From Lachnobacterium bovis (lineage in GTDB: Bacteria; Bacillota; Clostridia; Lachnospirales; Lachnospiraceae): a stretch of DNA of 64,000 nucleotides. Positions 1 to 7,972 of the stretch are shown here, piece after piece. Location of the stretch: the NCBI RefSeq assembly GCF_900111325.1, contig NZ_FOGW01000008.1, positions 62,001-126,000 of the forward strand, read 5' to 3'. Below the pieces are notes generated by a model. That model saw nothing but the letters and a program-made list of their open reading frames with translations, did not search any database and was not told the origin of the DNA. Both the position numbers and the translations under genes were made by a program. The stretch's first letter is position 1. Each line of letters opens with the position of its first letter.

Positions 1-38
1 TTATCAGGTATTGAGCTCCTTTTTATAAGGAGAGAACA

Positions 39-722
39 ATGAGTAAGAAAATATATACTATGATGAAAAAAGGTAGAGCTATTGCAATTACCTGTTTTTT
101 GATTTTTATAACCTTATCTTTAACAGCTTGTCAAAAGGAAGAAGTTTTAATATCTAATAAAAGCTCTGAAGCAAATAATTCAATAGAAAGAAAATATAAT
201 TCCAAAAGTGACGAGCACAAACAAAAAAGTGAGAGTATGAATAATAAATATGCACATGGCAATGCTACAAGTAATGTAGTAGTGTATGTTTGTGGACAGG
301 TTAATAAACCAGGCGTTTATCAATTATCAGCAAATAAAAGAATAAATGATGCAGTTGAGCTAGCTGGGGGATTTAAACCTGAGGCTGCTGTAGAGTATCA
401 TAATTTGGCTGATAAATTGTTGGATGGACAAAAGATTTATGTTCCATCACGTCTAGAAGTACAAAATCAAGCTATTCCAAATGAGAATACATCAGTAAAC
501 GATCAGTCTAAAAATGTACAAGATGACGGAAAGGTAAACTTGAATTCAGCAACAAAGGAACAATTGATGACGATTAAAGGCGTTGGCGAAAAAAAAGCAG
601 ATAGCATTATAGATTACAGAACCAAACATGGTAATTTTTCCAAAATTGAAGATTTGAAAAATATAGCCGGAATAAAAGACGGTTTACTAAACAAAATCAA
701 AGATTATATTACGGTGAACTGA
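39..722 (+). CDS. comEA: ComEA-like DNA-binding competence lipoprotein
   Basis: This is a membrane-anchored double-stranded DNA receptor of the DNA-uptake machinery. The 227-residue product starts with a lipoprotein signal peptide whose lipobox L-T-A-C places the lipid-modified cysteine at residue 31. A Ser/Asn/Lys-rich linker follows, then an SLBB domain (about 78-140) and a C-terminal tandem helix-hairpin-helix domain (about 163-227) carrying the typical VNLNSA and IKGVGEKKA motifs. The start is supported by AAGGAGA at 27-33. In Bacillus comEA sits next to comEC; here a two-component system and a GerMN gene separate them. A lipobox is unusual, since many ComEA proteins use a plain N-terminal membrane helix. 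Confidence 0.9.
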   Translation: MSKKIYTMMKKGRAIAITCFLIFITLSLTACQKEEVLISNKSSEANNSIERKYNSKSDEHKQKSESMNNKYAHGNATSNVVVYVCGQVNKPGVYQLSANKRINDAVELAGGFKPEAAVEYHNLADKLLDGQKIYVPSRLEVQNQAIPNENTSVNDQSKNVQDDGKVNLNSATKEQLMTIKGVGEKKADSIIDYRTKHGNFSKIEDLKNIAGIKDGLLNKIKDYITVN

Positions 723-732
723 GGAGTGTAAT

Positions 733-1425
733 ATGGCAAAGAAAGTATTGGTAGTCGATGACGAAAAACTAATTGTTAAAGGAATTCGATTTAGCTTAGA
801 GCAAGATGACATGGAAGTTGATTGTGCCTATGATGGCGAGGAAGCATTAGAAAAAATTAAAAATAATAAATATGATATTATTTTATTAGATGTAATGTTA
901 CCTAAAATGGAAGGTTTTGAAGTGTGTCAAGCAGTTAGAGAATTCTCAGATGTGCCAATCGTTATGCTTACAGCAAAGGGCGATGACATGGATAAGATTT
1001 TAGGACTTGAGTATGGCGCTGATGATTACATTACCAAACCATTTAATATTTTAGAAGTAAAAGCAAGAATTAAAGCAATTATGCGAAGAACATCCGGATT
1101 CAATCAACAAAAAGTTGATGAAACATTAATCACAAAGGGTGATTTGAAATTAGATTGTGACAGCAGAAGATTATATATTTTTGATAAAGAAGTTAATCTT
1201 ACAGCCAAAGAATTTGATTTATTAGAAATTCTTGTTAAAAACGAAAATAAAGTTTACAGTAGGGAAAATCTACTCCATATGGTATGGGGAAACGATTATC
1301 CAGGTGACGTAAGAACAGTAGATGTACATGTTCGTCGTCTTAGAGAAAAAATCGAAAAAAGCCCAAGTGAACCTAAGTATGTACACACTAAATGGGGCGT
1401 AGGATACTATTATAACCAAAGATAG
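733..1425 (+). CDS. OmpR/PhoB-family response regulator
   Basis: This is a DNA-binding response regulator of 230 residues. The receiver domain (1-120) has the acidic pair D9-D10, the phosphoacceptor Asp53 in the LLDVMLP motif, Thr80 and Lys102 in TKPF. The C-terminal winged helix (about 130-228) is of the Trans_reg_C type, ending in a KWGVGYYY motif. It starts 10 bases after comEA and is followed 14 bases later by its histidine kinase, so the three are probably cotranscribed. The regulated genes cannot be read from the sequence. The lipoprotein two genes downstream suggests a role in sensing the cell envelope, which is inference. Confidence 0.93.
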   Translation: MAKKVLVVDDEKLIVKGIRFSLEQDDMEVDCAYDGEEALEKIKNNKYDIILLDVMLPKMEGFEVCQAVREFSDVPIVMLTAKGDDMDKILGLEYGADDYITKPFNILEVKARIKAIMRRTSGFNQQKVDETLITKGDLKLDCDSRRLYIFDKEVNLTAKEFDLLEILVKNENKVYSRENLLHMVWGNDYPGDVRTVDVHVRRLREKIEKSPSEPKYVHTKWGVGYYYNQR

Positions 1426-1439
1426 TAGGAGTACTGTAA

Positions 1440-2909
1440 ATGTTAAAGAACAAAAAATTTTTGGGATTTATAAAAAGTATGAAATTTAGATTGATGCTTA
1501 TTTTTGTGGTTATGGCCATCGTGCCATGCCACATTTTAAGAATAGGGATAATTTCATCTTATGAGGCTAGAGCAGTTTCTATTAGAGAAAGTGAAATTTT
1601 AAGTCAATCTAAAATATTAGCAAACAAAATTGCAAAATCTGATTTTTTGGCAGGAAAAGGAGACAGCGATGTTGATTCGCAGGTAAACACATTGGCCAAT
1701 TTGTATGATGGACGAGTGATTTTGGTAGATAAAAGTTATAAAATTGTTCGTGATACTTATAATATTGACGAACGTAAGACAATTATTTCAGGTCAAGTAG
1801 TTAAAACTTTTGCTGGAAAAGAGTTAATCAATTATGATAAGAAAAATCATTATGTTGAGTTAACTATTCCAGTTTCTAATATCGAGGATGATAATAGAAA
1901 TATTTTAGGAGTAATGCTTGTTAGTGTTTCAACTAATAATATTGTTTTGAATAAAGTTTATTTGTCTCAGGTTGGATTAATCATAGAGATGACAATTGGA
2001 ATACTTTTTACATTTTTAGGTGTTCTTGTTGCACTTAGATTAGTTAGACCAATGAAAAAATTAGAGACAGGCATTGATGCTGTAAGTAGTGGATATACTG
2101 ATACAGTTGAAGCGGTAAAAACATATACGGAAATAGATTTAATAAGCGAAAAACTTGATTTAGTTTTAAATAAATACAAGGTAATAGATGATTCGCGTCA
2201 AGAGTTTGTTTCAAATGTGTCGCATGAACTTAAAACTCCGCTTACATCAATGAAGGTTTTGGCAGATTCTTTAATTGCAATGCCAGATGCACCAGTAGGA
2301 ATGTATAAAGAGTTTATGAATGACATTGCAAGTGAGATTGAAAGAGAAAATAAAATAATAAATGATTTATTATCATTAGTTAAAATGGATAAATCCGAGG
2401 GTAGTTTAAATATTACGACTCTTAATATAAATGAACTATTAGAACAAATTTTGAAACGTCTTCAACCGATTGCAGATAAACAAAATGTTGAAGTCGTTCT
2501 AGAAAGTTTTAGACCAGTTACGGCAGAGGTAGATGAGGTTAAGATTACGTTAGCAATTACAAATCTTGTTGAAAATGCTATAAAATATAATGTTAGAGAT
2601 GATGAAAATGAAGAAGGTGCTGAAGAACAAAGATGGGTTCATGTGTCTTTAAATGCGGATCATCAGTACTTCTTTATTAAAGTTGAGGACAATGGAATTG
2701 GTATTCCTGAGGAATCATTAGAGCATATTTATGAAAGATTTTATCGTGTTGATAAATCGCATTCTAGAGAAATTGGTGGAACAGGTTTAGGATTAGCAAT
2801 AACAAGAAATTCTATTTTAATGCATAGAGGTGCAATAAAAGTACACAGTGTATTAAATGAAGGAACTACATTTGATGTGAGAATTCCACTGAATTACATA
2901 AAGGCTTAG
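1440..2909 (+). CDS. Membrane sensor histidine kinase (HAMP, HisKA, HATPase)
   Basis: This is the sensor kinase partner of the preceding response regulator, 489 residues long. It has a transmembrane helix near 17-40, an extracytoplasmic sensor region of about 135 residues, a second helix near 177-199, and a HAMP linker. The HisKA domain has phosphoacceptor His262 in the motif SHELKTPLTS. The HATPase domain has the N box around N379, the G1 box DNGIGI (about 417-422) and the G2 box GGTGLGLA (about 446-453), so all catalytic motifs are intact. The sensor region is not diagnostic of a ligand. It is followed 8 bases later by a GerMN lipoprotein. Confidence 0.93.
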   Translation: MLKNKKFLGFIKSMKFRLMLIFVVMAIVPCHILRIGIISSYEARAVSIRESEILSQSKILANKIAKSDFLAGKGDSDVDSQVNTLANLYDGRVILVDKSYKIVRDTYNIDERKTIISGQVVKTFAGKELINYDKKNHYVELTIPVSNIEDDNRNILGVMLVSVSTNNIVLNKVYLSQVGLIIEMTIGILFTFLGVLVALRLVRPMKKLETGIDAVSSGYTDTVEAVKTYTEIDLISEKLDLVLNKYKVIDDSRQEFVSNVSHELKTPLTSMKVLADSLIAMPDAPVGMYKEFMNDIASEIERENKIINDLLSLVKMDKSEGSLNITTLNINELLEQILKRLQPIADKQNVEVVLESFRPVTAEVDEVKITLAITNLVENAIKYNVRDDENEEGAEEQRWVHVSLNADHQYFFIKVEDNGIGIPEESLEHIYERFYRVDKSHSREIGGTGLGLAITRNSILMHRGAIKVHSVLNEGTTFDVRIPLNYIKA

Positions 2910-2917
2910 GAGAAAAT

Positions 2918-3841
2918 ATGAATAAAAAAATTATTTTATTAGTTATTTTGATGTTAATAAGTACCTTTAGTGTTGGATGTGATAAAAAAGAGGCATCAGA
3001 TTATAAGCTTTATTATATAGATATTGATGTGACTAAGCTTATGCCACAAGATTATAAGGCAACATCAACTACTAATAAAGAAGAAATTGTTAAAAAACTT
3101 TTGACTTGTTTAAGAGAAAAGCCAAATATTAAAGAGGCAAGACGTACAATTCCGAATGAAGTAAAAATAAATAAGATTTCACTTTCAAGCGGATTGTTAG
3201 TTATTGATTTTAATAAAAAATACAGAAAGTTGAGTACAACAGAAGAAGTTCTTTGTAGAGCTGGAATTGTAAGAACGCTATTGCAGGTTAATGGCATTAA
3301 TAAAGTTAAATTTACGATTAATGGTGATGAATTATTAGACTTGTCAGGAGAAGTTATTGGCTACATGGATGAAGAATCCTTTGTTGATAATCCTGGAGAA
3401 CAAATTAATTCCATTATGACGGAACAAATTACTCTTTATTTTGCCAACAAGAATGGTAATAGGCTAGAAAAAGAAACTAGAGTTGTACATTATAGTTCGA
3501 ATATTTCAAAAGAAAAACTTATTATGGAACAGTTGTTAAAGGGGCCAGATAAAAAGGGAGCACTTTCAACGATTCCTAAGGGTACACAATTAATAAATAT
3601 TTCTATTTCTGACGGAGTATGTTACGTTAATTTAGATGAAACTTTTAAAAATCAAAATTATGAGATAACAGAACCAGTAGTTATTTACTCAATAGTTAAC
3701 TCGTTGTCACAAATAGATGAAGTAAGTAAAGTTCAGATTTCAATTAATGGTGATACAAGTGGAAATTATAGATATAGCTATGCTTTGTCTAAAATGTATG
3801 CGCCAGATTATTCATTAATTGCATCTAAGAAGGAGGATTAA
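2918..3841 (+). CDS. GerMN-domain lipoprotein
   Basis: This is a 307-residue lipoprotein. The signal peptide ends in S-V-G-C, with the lipidated cysteine at residue 21. The rest is two tandem GerMN-type alpha/beta domains (about 60-155 and 190-290). The shared pattern is visible as LLKGPDKKGALSTIP and VYSIVNSLSQI in the second copy, with weaker counterparts in the first. GerM of Bacillus acts in spore germination and engulfment, but GerMN domains also occur in vegetative lipoproteins. With no sporulation gene in this window, an envelope role linked to the upstream two-component system is more likely. Its stop codon touches the comEC start codon. Confidence 0.85.
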   Translation: MNKKIILLVILMLISTFSVGCDKKEASDYKLYYIDIDVTKLMPQDYKATSTTNKEEIVKKLLTCLREKPNIKEARRTIPNEVKINKISLSSGLLVIDFNKKYRKLSTTEEVLCRAGIVRTLLQVNGINKVKFTINGDELLDLSGEVIGYMDEESFVDNPGEQINSIMTEQITLYFANKNGNRLEKETRVVHYSSNISKEKLIMEQLLKGPDKKGALSTIPKGTQLINISISDGVCYVNLDETFKNQNYEITEPVVIYSIVNSLSQIDEVSKVQISINGDTSGNYRYSYALSKMYAPDYSLIASKKED

Positions 3842-6472
3842 TTGAAGAAACATCCATTTTTTAGTATGGCAATTATGTTTTTAATAGGAATTGTGTTGTA
3901 TGACAATATAGCACTGTTCCTTGGTACTATTCAGATATTAATTTTTAGTATTGTTTTTATTGTAGCAGTATTATTCCTTATTATATCGCATAAGAGAAGA
4001 GGCAATATTTTACCATTTGTGGTTATTGTATTGTTTATACCGTTTATTCTTGGAATGTTTAAGATACATGTAGATACAGGATTCAGAAATAGCTATATAA
4101 ATAAGATTAATAATGAAGATGATGTATTGCTTCAAGGCAAAATATACAAAAAAGAAAAGAAAAATATGGGTTACTGTTATTATTTAAAAGATGTATATCT
4201 AAATAATGTTAATTTAAATAATGCAAATCTAAAAAATGATAATAACAGTAACTCTACTGTTAAAAGAGGCAGTAATAATTGGCATAGTAACAATAGGTTT
4301 ACTCCAAAAGATAGTAGTGATAATTTAAAACATAATTGTTTACAAAAACATGTAAATAATTCTAATGATACAAATATAACGAAAACAAATAATATAGATA
4401 CAAATGTAATAAAAACCAATAATGTAATCGCATATTTTCAAACAGATGAATGTTTTATGGGAGAAAAAATTTTAATTTCAGGAAAGATTAAACTGTTTGA
4501 AGATGCAAGAAATGAAGGAAATTTCGACAGTAAACAATTCTATTTTAGTCAAAAAATTGATTATTCAATTATCAATTCATTTATCCAAAAAAGAACAATA
4601 AAATCCAATCAATATTTAGAAAAATTATATAACACGAAAAATAAGATATCGAATATATATTTTTTAAAATTAGATGAAATAAATGCGGGAACGCTTTCTA
4701 ATATGATTCTAGGGGAAAAATCGAATTTAGATAAAGGAATAAAAGAAAATTACAAAAAATTAGGACTTTCGCATATTTTATCCATTTCCGGAATGCATGT
4801 TTCTTTTTTTGGATTAGGGCTGTATTATTGGCTGAGAAAATTAGGGATAACAAATAAAAGCAGTGCTTGTTTATCAATTTTTTCTGTTATATCCTATGGT
4901 TATTTGACAGGAATGAGTATTTCATCGATTAGAGCAATAGGAATGATAATTTTGATGATTATAGCAAATCTGATAGGAAGAACTTATGATACAATCAATT
5001 CAATAGGTATAATGTTGATTTTTTTAATGTGGAATAATCCATTTCTATATGCAAACAGTGGATTTCAAATGTCATTTATGGCTGTATTTTCAATTGCAAC
5101 ATTAGGAAAAAGTTTGACTTACAAACTTGATAAAAATAAATCAAAAATCATAGAAAAAGCACATTCAAATTCTCAAAAACCAAATGCAAAAAAAATATTT
5201 ATAATTAATTTAAAGAAAAAGATCTTAGTAAGTTTTTCAATTCAAATAATGATTCTTCCCATAATGTTAAATTCGTATTTTGAAATATCTCCATATAGTT
5301 TTTTAGTAAATCTAATATTGTTACCATTAGTTGAGTATATTTTTGTTAGTGGAGTAGCAGGTGGAATTATAGGGTTAGTACTGCTCTCATTTTCAAAAGC
5401 ATTTCTTATGCCAGCTGATATTATACTTAGTTTATACACATTAGTATGCAACTGCTTTGTTGCGTTTCCATACTCTACGATTATTACAGGTGAAATGAGC
5501 AAGATGAAAATAATTGTTTATTATGTCGTTTTACTGATTTTATATATAATTATCAAAAATTATAGCAAAATAGAAGAAGATGTAGAGTTTATCAATCCTA
5601 AAATAAAAAGGCTGTATTTAAGAAAAATTGTGATTTTATCAATTATTTTGTTTTCAGTGGCTTTAATTAGGTTGCCATTGGGGTTTGAAGTTGATGTATT
5701 AGATGTAGGACAAGGTGATGGTATTTTTATATCAACATCCGATAATTATAAAATATTTGTAGATGGGGGCAGTACGGATGAAAAAGAAGTTGGAAATTAT
5801 AAAATGCTCCCTTTTCTGAAATCAAAGGGGATAAATAAAATTGATTATTGGTTTATATCGCATGGTGATGCTGATCATATATCTGGATTTTTAGAAATCT
5901 TAGAAGAAGGGTATAGAGTGAAAAATCTAATCTTGTCGAAAACTATGCCGAAGGATGAAGCATACAAGAAAATAATAAAATTAGCCAAGGAAAAAAATGT
6001 GAATATAATTTATGTTGAGGCTAAAGATGAGCTTCGATTAAAAGAAGCAAAAATTAAATTTTTGTACCCATATTCTAAAAATGAGTATTCAAAAGAAGAA
6101 CAAGAAGATCGTAATTTATTATCGTTATGTTTTGTTTTAAAGGATAAAGAATTTATAGGCCTTTTCGCCGGTGATTTAAACGGTGAAAAGGAAGGAGATT
6201 TAGATGTGCCGAATGATATATTTTTTTATAAGGCTATTCATCATGGTTCTAAATTTTCTAATACATCTGAATTATTAAAGAAAATTAAACCTAGTATTAC
6301 GTGTGTGTCATGTGGAAGAAATAATCGTTACGGACATCCTAATAAAGAAGCAATTTCAAGGATTAAGGAAGAATGCTCAAATATATTTTATACAACCAAA
6401 GGCGGCCAAATTAAGATTAAAAAAAATAAAAGTTCCTTTGTTGTAAAAAGAAAGCTTTCTGTGATAAAATAA
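3842..6472 (+). CDS. comEC: ComEC/Rec2 DNA-uptake channel with metallo-beta-lactamase domain
   Basis: This 876-residue protein is the membrane channel that passes single-stranded DNA into the cell. It has N-terminal membrane helices, a DUF4131 (OB-fold) region, a Competence domain with many helices (about 280-590) and a C-terminal metallo-beta-lactamase domain. Metal ligands are visible as H674-G-D-A-D-H679. Translation starts at TTG 3842, which directly abuts the stop of the previous gene and follows the strong site AAGGAGG. An unusual Asn-rich stretch of about 75 residues (about 120-195) interrupts the OB-fold region. Together with comEA it suggests natural transformation capacity, although no pilus genes are in the window. 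Confidence 0.92.
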   Translation: MKKHPFFSMAIMFLIGIVLYDNIALFLGTIQILIFSIVFIVAVLFLIISHKRRGNILPFVVIVLFIPFILGMFKIHVDTGFRNSYINKINNEDDVLLQGKIYKKEKKNMGYCYYLKDVYLNNVNLNNANLKNDNNSNSTVKRGSNNWHSNNRFTPKDSSDNLKHNCLQKHVNNSNDTNITKTNNIDTNVIKTNNVIAYFQTDECFMGEKILISGKIKLFEDARNEGNFDSKQFYFSQKIDYSIINSFIQKRTIKSNQYLEKLYNTKNKISNIYFLKLDEINAGTLSNMILGEKSNLDKGIKENYKKLGLSHILSISGMHVSFFGLGLYYWLRKLGITNKSSACLSIFSVISYGYLTGMSISSIRAIGMIILMIIANLIGRTYDTINSIGIMLIFLMWNNPFLYANSGFQMSFMAVFSIATLGKSLTYKLDKNKSKIIEKAHSNSQKPNAKKIFIINLKKKILVSFSIQIMILPIMLNSYFEISPYSFLVNLILLPLVEYIFVSGVAGGIIGLVLLSFSKAFLMPADIILSLYTLVCNCFVAFPYSTIITGEMSKMKIIVYYVVLLILYIIIKNYSKIEEDVEFINPKIKRLYLRKIVILSIILFSVALIRLPLGFEVDVLDVGQGDGIFISTSDNYKIFVDGGSTDEKEVGNYKMLPFLKSKGINKIDYWFISHGDADHISGFLEILEEGYRVKNLILSKTMPKDEAYKKIIKLAKEKNVNIIYVEAKDELRLKEAKIKFLYPYSKNEYSKEEQEDRNLLSLCFVLKDKEFIGLFAGDLNGEKEGDLDVPNDIFFYKAIHHGSKFSNTSELLKKIKPSITCVSCGRNNRYGHPNKEAISRIKEECSNIFYTTKGGQIKIKKNKSSFVVKRKLSVIK

Positions 6473-6476
6473 AGCT

Positions 6477-7466
6477 ATGAGAAGAATTGATGAAGATATA
6501 AAAAATAATAAATTTAAAAAAGTCTATCTATTATATGGAGAAGAGGCGTATTTAAAAAAACAGTATAAAGAAAAGTTAATAAAGGCGTTGGTGCCTGAGG
6601 GTGATTCTATGAATTATACCGTATTTAATTCGGATAATTTTGATTACCATGAAATGATACAATTATCTGAAACAATGCCGTTTTTGGCAGAACATAGAGT
6701 GATTCTTATTGAAGATAGTGGACTTTTCAAGAAAAGCGAAGATGATGTTGCTGAGTATATAGAACAGATTCCAGATACATCTATTTTGATTTGGGTTGAA
6801 AATGAGGTAGATAAAAGAAACCGTTTATATAAAGCTGTAGACAAAAATGGTTTAGCGGTTGAATTTGCTGAACAAAACGATAAAGTTTTAGAAAAATGGA
6901 TTTCTATTAGATTAAAAAAAGATAATAAACGAATAACAAGAGAAGCGTTTTTACTTTTTATTCAAAGGGTAGGAACGGACATGGAAAATATAGATAAAGA
7001 GCTTGAAAAACTCGTTTGTTATACATATGATAAAGATATAATAGAAAAAGCTGATGTTGAGGAAATTACAACTGAACAGGTTTCGAATAAGGTTTTTGAA
7101 ATGGTTGATGCAATTGCATTAAAAAAACCACAAAAAGCAATAGAGTTATATAATGATTTATTGTTTTTAAAAGAACCATCAATGAGAATTTTGTTTTTAA
7201 TATCACGACAATTTCATATACTAGAAATAGTAAAAGCAATGACAAATCAAGGCTTTGGAGCAGCTGATATTTCTAAATATGCATCGTGTCCTAGTTGGGC
7301 GGTTAAAAAGAATCAAAATCAAGCTAAAAGTTTTACGCTAGATCAGTTAAAAGATGCAGTTAGATACGGAGTTGAACTTGAAGAATTGGTTAAAACAGGC
7401 CAGCTTAATGCTCAAATCGCGGTAGAATTATTTATTGTAAAATATAGTAATATAAAAAATAATTAA
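6477..7466 (+). CDS. holA: DNA polymerase III delta subunit
   Basis: This 329-residue protein is the clamp-loader delta subunit, which opens the beta sliding clamp. The N-terminal region has the family motif VYLLYGEEAYLKKQ; an AAA+-like domain and a C-terminal helical collar domain follow. Length and the comEC-holA-rpsT order match other Firmicutes. No clear Shine-Dalgarno sequence precedes the ATG, which lies 4 bases after the comEC stop, so translational coupling is likely (inference). Confidence 0.93.
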   Translation: MRRIDEDIKNNKFKKVYLLYGEEAYLKKQYKEKLIKALVPEGDSMNYTVFNSDNFDYHEMIQLSETMPFLAEHRVILIEDSGLFKKSEDDVAEYIEQIPDTSILIWVENEVDKRNRLYKAVDKNGLAVEFAEQNDKVLEKWISIRLKKDNKRITREAFLLFIQRVGTDMENIDKELEKLVCYTYDKDIIEKADVEEITTEQVSNKVFEMVDAIALKKPQKAIELYNDLLFLKEPSMRILFLISRQFHILEIVKAMTNQGFGAADISKYASCPSWAVKKNQNQAKSFTLDQLKDAVRYGVELEELVKTGQLNAQIAVELFIVKYSNIKNN

Positions 7467-7482
7467 TTTTTACAAAAATACA

Positions 7483-7514
7483 TTGACATTAATGGATTTA
7501 TAGACTAATATAAT
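7483..7514 (+). promoter_or_regulatory. Probable rpsT promoter
   Basis: TTGACA at 7483-7488 is a consensus -35. Two overlapping -10 candidates follow: TAATAT at 7506-7511 with a 17-base spacer, and TATAAT at 7509-7514 with a 20-base spacer. Transcription would begin near 7518-7522, just at the leader hairpin. Confidence 0.7.
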
Positions 7515-7520
7515 GTAGTA

Positions 7521-7559
7521 TGTTTACATTAAAACGTCCGTGTCCGGGTTGATGTAACA
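7521..7559 (+). promoter_or_regulatory. 5'-terminal stem-loop in the rpsT leader
   Basis: The sequence TGTTTACAT (7521-7529) can pair with ATGTAACA (7552-7559) with one bulged T, and AAC...CCG can pair with CGG...GTT inside. The predicted transcript would therefore begin with a stem-loop, about 40 bases before the S20 start codon. It could protect the 5' end or bind S20; the function is inferred. Confidence 0.5.
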
Positions 7560-7600
7560 ATCATGAACAATAACAATTCAATACATTGGAGGTGTACAGA

Positions 7601-7864
7601 TTGGCTAACATTAAATCTGCAAAAAAAAGAATTCTAGTTACAGAAGCAAGAACTGCAAGAAATAAATCTATCAGATCAGCAGTTAAAACATCAATTAAGA
7701 AGGTAGAGGCTACTGTAGCTGCTAACGATAAAGCTGCTGCAACAGTTGCTTTACAAGAAGCTATCGCAACAATTGAGAAAGCTGGTTCAAAGGGAATTTA
7801 CCACAAGAACAACGTAGCTAGAAAAGTATCACGTTTAACTAAAATGGTTAACGGCGTAGCTTAA
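7601..7864 (+). CDS. rpsT: 30S ribosomal protein S20
   Basis: This small basic protein binds 16S rRNA early in 30S assembly. The 87-residue product begins ANIKSAKKRI after the initiator, matching the family N-terminus. The start is TTG 7601, placed 8 bases after the site GGAGG (7588-7592). A longer in-frame TTG at 7586 overlaps that ribosome-binding site and is rejected. A UUG start is also used by E. coli S20, where it takes part in autogenous control. The gene has its own promoter and terminator. Confidence 0.96.
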   Translation: MANIKSAKKRILVTEARTARNKSIRSAVKTSIKKVEATVAANDKAAATVALQEAIATIEKAGSKGIYHKNNVARKVSRLTKMVNGVA

Positions 7865-7889
7865 TAGGTTTCGTATAGTGAATATACAA

Positions 7890-7923
7890 AGGCATCAGTA
7901 CCGTCATACTGGTGCCTTTTTTT
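7890..7923 (+). terminator. rpsT rho-independent terminator
   Basis: AGGCATCAGTA (7890-7900) pairs with TACTGGTGCCT (7906-7916), with one G-U pair, and is followed by a run of seven T. It ends the rpsT unit before lepA. Confidence 0.9.
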
Positions 7924-7972
7924 CAATAAAGAATGCTTTATCATTCGTAATAAATGAAAAGAGAGGGTTATT

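Noticed and set aside
4180..4419. A minus-strand hydrophobic frame opposite the Asn-rich part of comEC.
   Set aside because: It is a composition artefact of the AAT-rich coding strand; no start signal supports it.
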